NCBI RefSeq assembly: GCF_042666655.1
Contig: NZ_JBHTDE010000003.1
Location: forward strand, 1 to 64,000
DNA length: 64,000 nucleotides
From: Paracraurococcus sp042666655
Lineage (GTDB): Bacteria; Pseudomonadota; Alphaproteobacteria; Acetobacterales; Acetobacteraceae
Reading direction: 5' to 3'
Shown: positions 48,301-54,451 of the stretch, in pieces
How positions within the stretch are numbered: position 1 is the stretch's first letter
Layout of the letters: every line of letters begins with the position of its first letter
Made by a program: the position numbers and the translations under genes
Notes under the pieces: generated by a model
The model's input: only the letters and a program-made list of their open reading frames with translations
Database searches by the model: none
Told to the model about the DNA's origin: nothing

Positions 48301-51300
48301 TCGCGCCGTCTTCAGCCAGGGTCGCGGCCGCTACACCATCGCCGATGCAGGGGCGGGCAATATCCTGGTCATCGACAACCGCGGCGCGACCGGCCGGGAC
48401 GTGGTGCGCTTCGTCGAGGAATTGGCCTTCGCCGACGGCATCGTCGTGCCGCTGGGCGGCAGCGTCGTCGGCGGCACGGCCGGCGCTGACCTGCTGGCGG
48501 GCGGCGTGCTCGACGACATCGTCGAAGCCGGCGACGAGAACGACACCATCGACGGGGGCAGCGGCAATGACCGGCTGTTCGGCGAGGGCGGCGATGACTC
48601 CATCTCCGCCGGCGCCGGCAACGACTATGTCGATGCCGGCTCCGCCCATGACTGGGTGGAGGCTGGCGAGGGCGATGACATCGTCGTCGCCGGGGACGGC
48701 ATGGACACGGTGCTGGGAAGCGCCGGCGACGACAGCCTGCTGGGCGGCTTCGGCGAGGACGATTTGCAGGGCGGTGCCGGCCAGGATTCGATCGAGGGCG
48801 GCAACAACGACGACGCCCTTTCCGGTGGAGACGGGAACGACACGCTGCTCGGCCAGCACGGGGGCGACACGCTGCATGGCGGAGCCGGCAACGATGTCCT
48901 GACCGATGGCGACGGGATCAACCAGCTGCATGGCGAGGCCGGCGACGACACGCTGAGCGGCGCGGGCTCGCTCTTCGGCGGCGACGACAACGACGTGCTC
49001 AACCTGGCGGCAGGCAGCCTGGGTTGGGGTGACGCCGGCCATGATACGCTGAACGGCGGCGCCGGCGCGGAAACCCTCCATGGCGGCACCGGCAATGACA
49101 GCGTCGCAGGCAATGCCGGCGACGACAGCCTGGCCGGCGATGCCGGCGCCGATACGATCCTCGGCGGCATCGGAGCCGACTCGATCGCGGGCGGTGACGG
49201 CGACGACCTGCTCACCGGCGGCACCGGCAATGACAGCATCGATGGCGGCAATGGCAACGACATCGCGGTGTTCGCCGGGTCCCGCGCGCAGTACACCATC
49301 ACCTACGACGGTGCTGGCGGGTACCTCGTGGTCGACAACTTCCCCGAGAACGGCGACCAGGGCGCCGATCATCTCCTCGGCGTGGAGCTGTTCCGCTTCG
49401 ACGACCAGGACTTCGCACCGACTCCGGTGACGACCGGCAGCCTGTTCTCCGGCACGACGGCCGCCGAACTGATCAACGGCACGGGCGCCAGCGACACGCT
49501 ACGCGGCTTCGGCGGCGACGATACCATCAATGGCTTCGGCGGCAGTGACCTGCTGCGCGGCGACGGGGGCAATGACAGCCTGGTCGGCAGCGACGGCGAC
49601 GATCAACTGTATGGTGGTGACGGCAACGACACCATGGTCGGCGGTCAGGGGAACGACATCTACTGGGTCGGCAATGCCGGCGACGTCGTTACGGAGCTGG
49701 CGGGCGGCGGCACGGATATCGTGTTCAGCGAACTGAGCGTCTTCTCCCTGGCCGGCCTGCCGGAGGTGGAATACCTGCGCTTTGCCGGCGCAGGGAATTT
49801 CGTTGGCACCGGCAACCTGCTGGCCAACGCCATCGTCGGCGGGAGCGGAAATGACACGCTGCTGGGCGAGGCGGGCGACGACATCCTCACCGGCGGCGCG
49901 GGTGCCGATGACCTCGATGGCGGCGACGACATCGACCGGCTGAACTATGCCGGTTCGGGCGGCGGCGTGGTGGTGGATCTCTCCGGCATTGTGCAGACCG
50001 CGACCGGCGGCGACGCCACCGGCGACGTCATCGCCGGCTTCGAGCATGTCACCGGCGGCAGCGGCGCCGACAGCATCACCGGCAGTGGCGTGGTCAACCA
50101 CCTCGTAGGCGGAACGGGCAACGACACGCTGCTCGGCGGCGGTGGCAACGACATGCTGGGCGGCGGCAACGATGACGACGTGCTGGACGGCGGCGGCGAC
50201 AACGATGCGCTGAACGGCGAGGCCGGTGCCGACACGCTGCGCGGCAGCGGCGGCAACGACATCCTCACCGGTGGCGCAGGTGCCGATGACCTCGATGGCG
50301 GCGACGGCCTGGACCGGCTGAACTATGCCGGTTCGGCCGGCGGCGTGACGGTGGATCTCTCTGGCATGGTGCAGACCGCGACCGGCGGCGACGCCACCGG
50401 CGACGTCATCGCCGGCTTCGAGCATGTCACCGGCGGCAACGGTGCCGACAGCATGATCGGGAGTGGCGTGGGCAACGGTCTCGTCGGTGGAGCGGGCAAC
50501 GATACGCTGCTCGGCGGCGGCGGCAACGACACGTTGGCCGGTGGCAGCAATGACGACTTGATCGACGGCGGCGACGACAACGATGCGCTGAACGGCGAGG
50601 CCGGTGCCGACACGCTGCGCGGCAGCGGCGGCAACGACACGCTGACCGGCGGCGCGGGTGCCGATAGCCTCGATGGCGGCGCCGGCCTGGACCGGCTGAA
50701 CTATGCCGGTTCGGCCGGCGGCGTGACGGTGGATCTCTCCGGCATGGTGCAGACCGCGACCGGCGGTGACGCCACCGGCGACGTCATCGCCGGCTTCGAG
50801 CATGTCACCGGCGGCAACGGCGCGGACAGCATCAGCGGCAGCGACATGGTCAACAACCTTGTCGGCGGCGCAGCCAACGACACGCTGAATGGCGAGGGCA
50901 GCAATGATGCGCTGAGCGGCGGTGAGGGTGATGACGTCCTGCATGGCGGGGCAGGCGCGGACGGCCTGACGGGGGGCAGCGGCGCCGATACCTTCCGCTA
51001 CGCAGCACTGAACGAGATCGGTGATTACCTCAGCGATTTCACGACGGCCGTGGACCATATCGAGGTTGCCGCCGCCGGGTTCGGTGGGGGTCTCTTTGCC
51101 GGTATCGATCTGGCTGCCACTGGACGCTTCAGTTCCAACCTGACAGGCAATGCGGTGCAGCCCTTCGGCGAGTTCGTCTACGAGACCGACACCGGTCGGC
51201 TCTGGTGGGATGCCGATGGCACGGGTGCCGGCGCGCGGGCCATGGTCGTGCAACTCACCGGTATCCCGACGCTGGCAGCGTCAGATATCTGGGTGGTATA

Positions 51301-51301
51301 G
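39305..51301 (+). CDS. Giant RTX (hemolysin-type calcium-binding) exoprotein
   Basis: The ATG at 39305 lies behind GGGAG at normal spacing and gives 3998 residues; a TTG five codons earlier is less likely. Nearly all of the protein is GGxGxDxLx-type calcium-binding repeats. A module of about 55 residues ending in 'GTDTLxGVExLxFxD' recurs about ten times between blocks. Residues about 815-1000 hold two Ig/cadherin-like repeats (NEDTPLSISLASLLMNDADADGD; PVNDGPVAQADAG). A 126-residue unit is repeated three times near the C-terminus, and the end (GEFVYETDTGRLWWDADGTGAG) resembles the end of the RTX peroxidase at 15.6-19.3 kb. There is no N-terminal signal peptide. I infer type I secretion and a surface or adhesive matrix role. 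No catalytic domain was seen. Confidence 0.9.
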   Translation: MDITGDNLDNVLNGTAGDDTIQGLGGGDILNGQAGNDSVEAGDGNDVVDAGAGLDTVLGGSGNDSVLGGSEDDSLLGEAGDDTLAGEAGNDSLSGAAGGDLLAGGVGNDSLSGGSESDNLAGGDGADMLDGGSENDTLGGGAGADTLLGGAGSDTLYGNAEGDSIDGGDGGDYVEDSEGVNSIAGGLGNDTIWGTGLIDGGEGGDTLRYYTPWNGSYAAATVYGGAGADSIAEWGNYTSGTLLDGGAGNDTISGSGYAESILGGLDNDVIAAGGGADSVDAGDGDDTITGGSGSDTVDGGDGLDVAIFSGNLSDYEITAGGVTGTFTVQDKRGGSPDGTDRLNRIEIATFADDDLILGTITGTVITGTAGPDALAGNAGADTILGLDGNDTLSGLGAPDVIEGGPGNDNLAGGRGNDSLLGEAGADTLAGGVGNDSLSGGSESDNLAGGDGADMLDGGSENDTLGGGAGADTLLGGAGSDTLYGNAEGDSIDGGDGGDYVEDSEGVNSIAGGLGNDTIWGTGLIDGGEGGDTLRYYTPWNGSYAAATVYGGAGADSIAEWGNYTNGTLLDGGAGNDTISGSGYAESIQGGLDNDVIAAGGGADSIDAGDGDDTITGGSGSDTVDGGDGANVAIFSGSRSAYSIVGDAAGLMVYDNRSGAPDGIDTVRNVQLLRFADQDISVASGLAGVLLIGTANDDTGAGALVGTILNDTINGLGGADSLVGLGGNDQFDGGDGNDTISGGSGDDTIAGGTGLNQAVFSGIRADYSISTLDGVAIVVDLQPTANGNDGTDTLTGVRLLQFLDQVYALNAAPAAGADFGSTNEDTPLSISLASLLMNDADADGDALSITGVVGTTHGSASIVSGNLIFVPTANFHGDAVVTYILADGFTTSTGGVTITVAPVNDGPVAQADAGFTTAAGTPLTLDRSILTANDADLDGDTLFIQSVQAAVHGTVSLNGAEVVFTPDAGYFGAASFTYTLADGQGGTSDATVSLTVQGGTFVDDDLAHVLTGSGIGDTIDGQGGNDTIYGGNGGDSLLGGGEADYLAGQAGDDSLSGGAGNDTLDDNQGANQLRGEAGDDSFLHVGNGAGADTLTGGSGTDAYALGWSPGSEADRIEDFLGGPGGDVVTLHGLLGWMQGYASGQNPFVTGHLLLEQDGADVALRLDRDAGGALVPTDIVRFVNQIVGNFTVDNFNPGYSPAGTGMAIVDGDAGTLLTGTSSNDTIDGQGGNDTVQAGFGADTVHGGDGNDALYGNGGDDSLAGEAGNDYVYDVEGSNTLSGGAGNDSLNGTGTLLGGADDDVLGGSGLLQGDAGDDTLAGSGLLEGGTGDDSIALAAGTADGGDGNDTLTGTGAGNQTLAGGSGDDKIQGFAGADLLLGGDGNDTLAGDSAADGDDTIDGGAGYDVAYYSGRIADFTITPDGLGGYVVADSRPVAPEGTDSLTGVELLVFDDGEVALGANPGQVILGTTGDDSIPGAGAYVATDNTGDDTIDGLAGFDHLLGGHGSDLLLARGGNDVMVGDFGADTMVGGSGDDTLLGGSGRDLIYGSAAPALDDADGNADGLEDFDSDSLDGGAHDDTILAGNGDDLLTDWQGQNELYGESGNDTIRGVGTLHGGAGDDALNGTGELLGGAGDDTLFGAGTLDGGADDDLLYVRSGHAGQGGEGNDTLHGWEPAGADGNQTLEGGGGHDLVHGNLGDDSLVGGSGSDTLYGSHGADTVDGGTGDDTVYAGEGDDTLSGGIGYDVATYGAVRHLHSVIQDGSGGYHVVNNRGTDGADRVAGFEVLRFHDIEFEVSPANTGQVFTGGAAADVITGTSFDDSILGGGGDDELGVVSPATHVAIGDGGNDIVDGGDGNDTVSGGIGFDVLDGGAGHDLVLGGIDEDTLRGGTGNDTLSGGLQSDTIDGGSGDDSILGDDGNDLITDSLGANTVDGGAGRDTISGVGALAGGGDDDSISGAGALAGDGGNDTLIGTGTLQGGDGADLIYLANGTAFGDEGNDTVHGYISGSGNELIDAGGGDDQVFGYAGMDTMFGGAGDDSLTGAAGDDSVYGGSGFDKAYYSGRVIPRVTSQVGNQVTIESADYRIEYVVDAAGHVDGTVTVQDLRSGSPEGTDTLQGVELLVFGDDEIDLPIGDNTGYLLAGTEFDDILGGDSGNDTIEGLDGNDRLTGDDGNDALTGGLGNDVLNGDSGADTLQGGGGLDHIYAGPGSDSVTGDDGNDTVEGGQGADSVDGGGGADYLVDWNGTNLLRGGGGNDILHGVGTLQGGSENDYLYGNGLLQGEAGIDTLHGSGTLEGGAGTDALSGWGSLSGGTEDDTLAVGSESTGDGGAGNDSLFGWEPWSLDGSQTLLGGLGNDTLRGNWASDSLEGGDDDDLLSGGQADDTLDGGDGIDAATYANPRGHYSVVEDGLGGYFIVANRTNEGTDAVSAVEVAFFADLALPLTLANAGEIQLGTMTGEALTGGGLDDSLVGGGGDDTLRGLAGHDQLLGNDDDDVIEAGDGNDVASGEAGADQILGGAGEDQLAGGEGDDSLWGEADGDTLTGGAGADQVLGGDGDDVIDGGTGANLAMGEAGNDTISGDGTLLGGLGTDALSGNGLLQGEAGNDTLYGSGTLEGGTGNDVLTGYGLLLGEDGADALHVGTDGIGQGGLGDDTLAGWNPYGVDGAQHLLGEAGNDNLFGNGGDDTLAGGDGDDILSGGQGNDLMLGGPGTDIFDGGSGNDRMFGGGNSGTDDIARYGGNRNDYTVVELGGKVIVTDNRGGSPEGTDTLVGIARLEFLDADYTAAINLGSLIVGTAGADTISDHSSGGLPNAGSGDDTILGLGGGDSLFGLAGADWIEGGDGQDSLWGGTEADQLLGGDGNDTVDGGDEDDLVDAGLGHDWVIGGAGEDLLFGGGGADTLSGGSQADVLNGGADGDNLVGGAGDDQLVGEDGADLLFGEAGDDALHGGAGSDTLTDLEGENTLQGGEGHDLLTGAGLLEGGAGDDLLTGSGGNDTIDGGDGTDRAVFSQGRGRYTIADAGAGNILVIDNRGATGRDVVRFVEELAFADGIVVPLGGSVVGGTAGADLLAGGVLDDIVEAGDENDTIDGGSGNDRLFGEGGDDSISAGAGNDYVDAGSAHDWVEAGEGDDIVVAGDGMDTVLGSAGDDSLLGGFGEDDLQGGAGQDSIEGGNNDDALSGGDGNDTLLGQHGGDTLHGGAGNDVLTDGDGINQLHGEAGDDTLSGAGSLFGGDDNDVLNLAAGSLGWGDAGHDTLNGGAGAETLHGGTGNDSVAGNAGDDSLAGDAGADTILGGIGADSIAGGDGDDLLTGGTGNDSIDGGNGNDIAVFAGSRAQYTITYDGAGGYLVVDNFPENGDQGADHLLGVELFRFDDQDFAPTPVTTGSLFSGTTAAELINGTGASDTLRGFGGDDTINGFGGSDLLRGDGGNDSLVGSDGDDQLYGGDGNDTMVGGQGNDIYWVGNAGDVVTELAGGGTDIVFSELSVFSLAGLPEVEYLRFAGAGNFVGTGNLLANAIVGGSGNDTLLGEAGDDILTGGAGADDLDGGDDIDRLNYAGSGGGVVVDLSGIVQTATGGDATGDVIAGFEHVTGGSGADSITGSGVVNHLVGGTGNDTLLGGGGNDMLGGGNDDDVLDGGGDNDALNGEAGADTLRGSGGNDILTGGAGADDLDGGDGLDRLNYAGSAGGVTVDLSGMVQTATGGDATGDVIAGFEHVTGGNGADSMIGSGVGNGLVGGAGNDTLLGGGGNDTLAGGSNDDLIDGGDDNDALNGEAGADTLRGSGGNDTLTGGAGADSLDGGAGLDRLNYAGSAGGVTVDLSGMVQTATGGDATGDVIAGFEHVTGGNGADSISGSDMVNNLVGGAANDTLNGEGSNDALSGGEGDDVLHGGAGADGLTGGSGADTFRYAALNEIGDYLSDFTTAVDHIEVAAAGFGGGLFAGIDLAATGRFSSNLTGNAVQPFGEFVYETDTGRLWWDADGTGAGARAMVVQLTGIPTLAASDIWVV
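39605..40210 (+). repeat. Long internal repeat of the RTX gene, copy 1
   Basis: About 606 bp that recurs 978 bp downstream with only around eight differences that I could count by eye. It encodes calcium-binding repeats and the unusual segment RYYTPWNGSYAAATVYGGAG. Confidence 0.8.
40583..41188 (+). repeat. Long internal repeat of the RTX gene, copy 2
   Basis: Partner of the copy at 39605-40210, in the same orientation and frame (offset 978 bp, 326 codons). Differences are mostly single bases, several of them silent. Confidence 0.8.
49856..50990 (+). repeat. Three tandem 378-bp units in the RTX gene
   Basis: The phrase LNYAGS-GG begins at 49940, 50318 and 50696, exactly 378 bp (126 codons) apart. 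Each unit contains VDLSG, then QTATGGDATGDVIAGFEHVTGG and calcium-binding repeats. The first two units are very similar throughout; the third diverges in its last part, before the C-terminal domain. Confidence 0.8.
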
Positions 51302-51747
51302 CGTCGCGTCGGTCCACGGGGCGCCCGACCCGGTGCCGTCGGGCAGGATGGGGAGAGTGCAAGTCCTCGACCATCGAGAGGGGGCTTGCCCTGCCGTTCA
51401 AGGTGCCGATGCACGGACTCGGCCTCGGTTACGCGTAAGCGGCTTCGCCGTCAGAGCGTGTCCGGCCAAAGCCCTCCTGGCGCATCGCGCATCGCCGTGG
51501 GGATTTGGCGATGTGGATTGCGGAACACCGCGAACGATACGACCGCAAGGCCGGACCGGCCGCGACGCTGCCCGATAAGGCGCAGCGCAACGTGCCCCGT
51601 GGCGACAGCCGGATCATGCCCGCCGCCGCCAGGTAGCTGCCTGTCGACCATTGCTGGACCGGCACCTCCTGCCGCCCGGCGCGCGGGATGCCTGGGTCGA
51701 GCCCGGGCATGACGGGGTGGCAGGGGAAGCGCGCCGCCTGTCGGGGC
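51302..51747. other. Intergenic region after the giant RTX gene
   Basis: No gene supported. A GCCCGAC...GTCGGGC stem near 51326-51350 lies 25 bp after the RTX stop but has no T-run, so it is at best a weak terminator. Short frames on both strands have no recognised domain. Confidence 0.45.
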
Positions 51748-52539
51748 TCAGCCGATCTGCACCAGCCGCCCGCCATCGACCGGCAAGGCCACGCCGGTGA
51801 TGAAGCCGGCTTCGTCGCTGGCCAGGAACAGCGCCGCATTCGCCACGTCCCAGGCGGTGCCCATGCAGCGGCGCAGCGGCACCTTGGCATCGCGTTCCGC
51901 GGCCACCTCGGCCCGGGTCTTGCCGGTGTGGCGGACGCGGGTATCCACCGCCATCGGCGTGTCCATCAGGCCGGGCAGGATGGTGTTGCAGCGGATGCCA
52001 TGGCCGGCGTTCTGGTTGGCCACCTGCTCGGTGAAGGCCAGCATCGCCGCCTTGGTGGTCTTGTAGGCGACATAGGGGTAGCTCTCGACCGCCGCGGCCG
52101 AGGAGATCGACAAGATCACCCCGCCGTCCTGCCGCCGCATCACCGGCAACACATGCTTCACCGCCATGACGAAGCCGCGCAGGTTGACGGCGGTGACGCG
52201 GTCGAAGGCTTCCTCGGTGATCTCGGTAGGGGCGGCATCGCCGCCGGCCAGCGACATCCCCACGTTGTAGTGCAGGATATCCACCTTGCCCCAGAGACGG
52301 ACGCCCTCGGCGATGGCGGCGGCCATGTCGGCTTCCTGCGTCACGTCGGCCTGGAAGGCCATGGCGCCATGGCCAGCCTGGTCCGCGGTGTCCTGCGCCG
52401 AGGCCAGGTCGCGGTCGACGCAGAGCACCCGGGCACCTTCCTGGGCGAAGCGGATGGCAGTGGCGCGGCCGTTGCCCATGGTCTCGCCCGGGCTCTGCCC
52501 GGCGCCGATGATGATGGCGGTCTTCGTTTCGAGCCGCAT
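51748..52539 (-). CDS. Short-chain dehydrogenase/reductase (SDR) family oxidoreductase
   Basis: Taking ATG 52539, which follows GGGGGA at good spacing, the product has 263 residues; an ATG five codons upstream is less likely. The Rossmann cofactor loop is IIIGAGQSPGETMGNGRA, a longer variant of TGxxxGxG, followed by CVDRD that favours NAD(H). NVGMSLAG corresponds to the NNAG region, SISSAAAV contains the catalytic serine, and YKTTK is the catalytic Tyr-x3-Lys. The C-terminus has LPVDGG. It should oxidise or reduce an alcohol/ketone substrate that cannot be named from sequence. It stands alone between the RTX gene and a dispersed repeat. Confidence 0.92.
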   Translation of the reverse strand: MRLETKTAIIIGAGQSPGETMGNGRATAIRFAQEGARVLCVDRDLASAQDTADQAGHGAMAFQADVTQEADMAAAIAEGVRLWGKVDILHYNVGMSLAGGDAAPTEITEEAFDRVTAVNLRGFVMAVKHVLPVMRRQDGGVILSISSAAAVESYPYVAYKTTKAAMLAFTEQVANQNAGHGIRCNTILPGLMDTPMAVDTRVRHTGKTRAEVAAERDAKVPLRRCMGTAWDVANAALFLASDEAGFITGVALPVDGGRLVQIG

Positions 52540-52600
52540 GCGGCGTTCCCCCATTTATCGGGGGCCATCATGGCAGCCGGGGTGGCGGGTTGGAAAGCAA

Positions 52601-52727
52601 GGCCAGGGAGGAAGTATCCTCCCTGGACCCTCCTCTATCTCTGTGGGTTGGGACTCGCCGCGCGGCGATTACCGACTCCCAGAAATAGATGAGGGGGCTC
52701 GGGGGAGAATACCTTCTCCCCCGACCT
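52601..52727 (-). repeat. Hairpin-rich dispersed repeat, copy A
   Basis: It contains two strong hairpins, GGGGGAGAA-TACC-TTCTCCCCC (52701-52722) and CCAGGGAGGA-AGTA-TCCTCCCTGG (52603-52626), separated by a conserved spacer. The same layout recurs at 62792-62889. On the minus strand it starts within ten bases of the stop codon of the 52732-53022 gene, so it may act as a transcript end or stability element. Confidence 0.7.
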
Positions 52728-52731
52728 TCGC

Positions 52732-53022
52732 TTAGAACGTCTCGCGCGGCGGCCGCGGCTTGCGCGGCGTGCGCGGCCCGCCGGTGCCGAACTGGTCCTG
52801 CTGGTGCGACGGCAGCCGGCGCTCGCGCGGCGGCGGCGGCGGGGCGGCCAGGTCGGCTTCCAGCTCCTTGATCTTGGCGGCGATCGACACCCGCAGCTCC
52901 GGCGAGGTGTGCTGCTTCATCGTCCGCACCGTCTCCTTCAGCTCGGCGAGGAGACGCACCTTCTCCTCCCGCGTGCGCTTCAGCGGGCGGTTGTCGGAGA
53001 ACTGACCATCGAAGGAACGCAT
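52732..53022 (-). CDS. Small conserved-looking hypothetical protein with a coiled coil
   Basis: A 96-residue protein. The ATG at 53022 has a good GGGAGAAG ribosome binding site. Residues about 14-62 are charged and heptad-like (KRTREEKVRLLAELKETVR, then AAKIKELEADLAA), predicting a helical coiled coil, and the rest is a proline- and arginine-rich tail (PPPPPRERRLP...PRKPRPPRETF). I recognise no named family. It lies 149 bp after odhB on the same strand and directly before the dispersed repeat. It could be a dimerising regulator or a nucleic-acid binding protein, but nothing in the sequence settles this. Confidence 0.7.
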   Translation of the reverse strand: MRSFDGQFSDNRPLKRTREEKVRLLAELKETVRTMKQHTSPELRVSIAAKIKELEADLAAPPPPPRERRLPSHQQDQFGTGGPRTPRKPRPPRETF

Positions 53023-53171
53023 GTGACTTCTCCCGGGTGGGCCGGCATGCGGCGGCCCTTTTGACCCAATTTAGCAGAACCCGCGGCCGATGCCGCAGAA
53101 ATGCGCCAAGATGACGCAAGCAGGGCCGGCACGGGGTCGCCGCGCCGGCCCGCCGGTATGAAGGCGGAGGT

Positions 53172-54416
53172 TCAGATATCCAGCATCAGCCGGCGCGGAT
53201 CCTCGATGCTTTCCTTGACCCGGACCAGGAAGCTGACCGCTTCCTTGCCATCGACGATGCGGTGGTCATAGCTCAGCGCAATATACATCATCGGGCGGAT
53301 TTCAACCTTGCCGCCGACCGCCATCGGCCGGTCCTGGATCTTGTGCATGCCCAGGATGCCGGACTGCGGCGGGTTCAGGATCGGGGTGGACATCAGGCTG
53401 CCGTAGACGCCGCCGTTGGTGATGGTGAAGCTGCCGCCCGCCATCTCCTCCAGCTTCAGCTGGCCGTCGCGGACGCGCTTGCCGAAGGACCCGATGGTCT
53501 TCTCGATCTCGGCGAAGCCCATGCGGTCAGCGTTGCGCAGCACCGGCACGACCAGGCCGTTCGGCCCGCCGACGGCCACGCCCATATGGACGAAGTTCTT
53601 GTAGATCAGCTCGTCGCCCTGGATCTCGGCGTTCACCGCCGGGAACTCCTTCAGCGCCGCGACGCAGGCCTTCACGAAGAAGGACATGAAGCCGAGCCGC
53701 ACGCCGTGCTTCTTCTCGAAGACGTCGCGGTACTCGGTGCGCAGCGCCATCGCCGCGCCCATGTCCACCTCGTTGAAGGTGGTCAGCATGGCGGCGCTGT
53801 TCTGCGCCTCCTTCAGCCGGCGGGCGATGGTGATGCGGAGCCGGGTCATCTTGACCCGCTCCTCGCCCTCCTCCAGCGGCCGCTGCACCGCCGGCTTGGC
53901 GGCGGCGGGTGCCGCGGCCGGGCGGGCGAGGAATTCCAGCACGTCGCCCTTGGCGATGCGGCCGTCCTTGGCGCTCCCGGCGCCGACCTGCTCGGCGCTG
54001 AGGTTGTTCTCCGCCATCAGCTTGGCGGCGGCGGGCAGCGGCGCATGGCCGGGCACGGCGACGGGGCCGGCCGGCGTGCGGGGCTCCTCGACCTTCGGCT
54101 GCGCCGCGACCGGGGCCACCGGCTCCGGCGGATGCGGTCTGGCGGTGGCGATCGGCGCGGCGCCGGCCGCCTTGCCGGCACCGGCGGCGATGCTGCCGAG
54201 CACGGCGCCCGGCTCGACCTCGGCGCCCTCATCCGCCGAGATCGATTCGATCACGCCGGCGGCGGGGGCATTGACCTCCACCGTGACCTTGTCGGTCTCC
54301 AGCTCCACCAGCGGCTCGTCCACCGCCACGGCCTCGCCGGCCTTCTTCAGCCAGCGCGCCACGGTCGCGGTGGACACGCTCTCGCCCAGGGTGGGCACCA
54401 GGATATCGGTCGCCAT
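53172..54416 (-). CDS. sucB: 2-oxoglutarate dehydrogenase E2 (dihydrolipoyl succinyltransferase)
   Basis: The 414-residue protein has one lipoyl domain (1-75; lipoylated lysine in ELETDKVTVEV), a flexible Ala/Pro linker, an E1/E3-binding domain (about 120-155, AAAKLMAENNLSAEQV), and a catalytic domain (about 190-414). The active-site histidine and aspartate are in SYDHRIVDGKEAV near the C-terminus. It transfers succinyl from lipoate to CoA in the tricarboxylic acid cycle and forms the core of the complex. It follows odhA by 35 bp and is the last TCA gene of the cluster. The E3 gene (lpd), often next in alphaproteobacteria, is not present here. Confidence 0.96.
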   Translation of the reverse strand: MATDILVPTLGESVSTATVARWLKKAGEAVAVDEPLVELETDKVTVEVNAPAAGVIESISADEGAEVEPGAVLGSIAAGAGKAAGAAPIATARPHPPEPVAPVAAQPKVEEPRTPAGPVAVPGHAPLPAAAKLMAENNLSAEQVGAGSAKDGRIAKGDVLEFLARPAAAPAAAKPAVQRPLEEGEERVKMTRLRITIARRLKEAQNSAAMLTTFNEVDMGAAMALRTEYRDVFEKKHGVRLGFMSFFVKACVAALKEFPAVNAEIQGDELIYKNFVHMGVAVGGPNGLVVPVLRNADRMGFAEIEKTIGSFGKRVRDGQLKLEEMAGGSFTITNGGVYGSLMSTPILNPPQSGILGMHKIQDRPMAVGGKVEIRPMMYIALSYDHRIVDGKEAVSFLVRVKESIEDPRRLMLDI

Positions 54417-54451
54417 CGTCGTCTATCGCCTTTCTGCGCGGTGCCCGGGGA

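Noticed and set aside
39605..51000. Regular short DNA repeats that could suggest a CRISPR array or satellite
   Set aside because: The period matches GGxGxDxLx codons within one open frame; there are no constant direct repeats with unique spacers and no cas genes.
51302..51747. Possible transposon fragment after the RTX gene
   Set aside because: Frames on both strands were examined; none shows a transposase motif or terminal repeat that can be defended.
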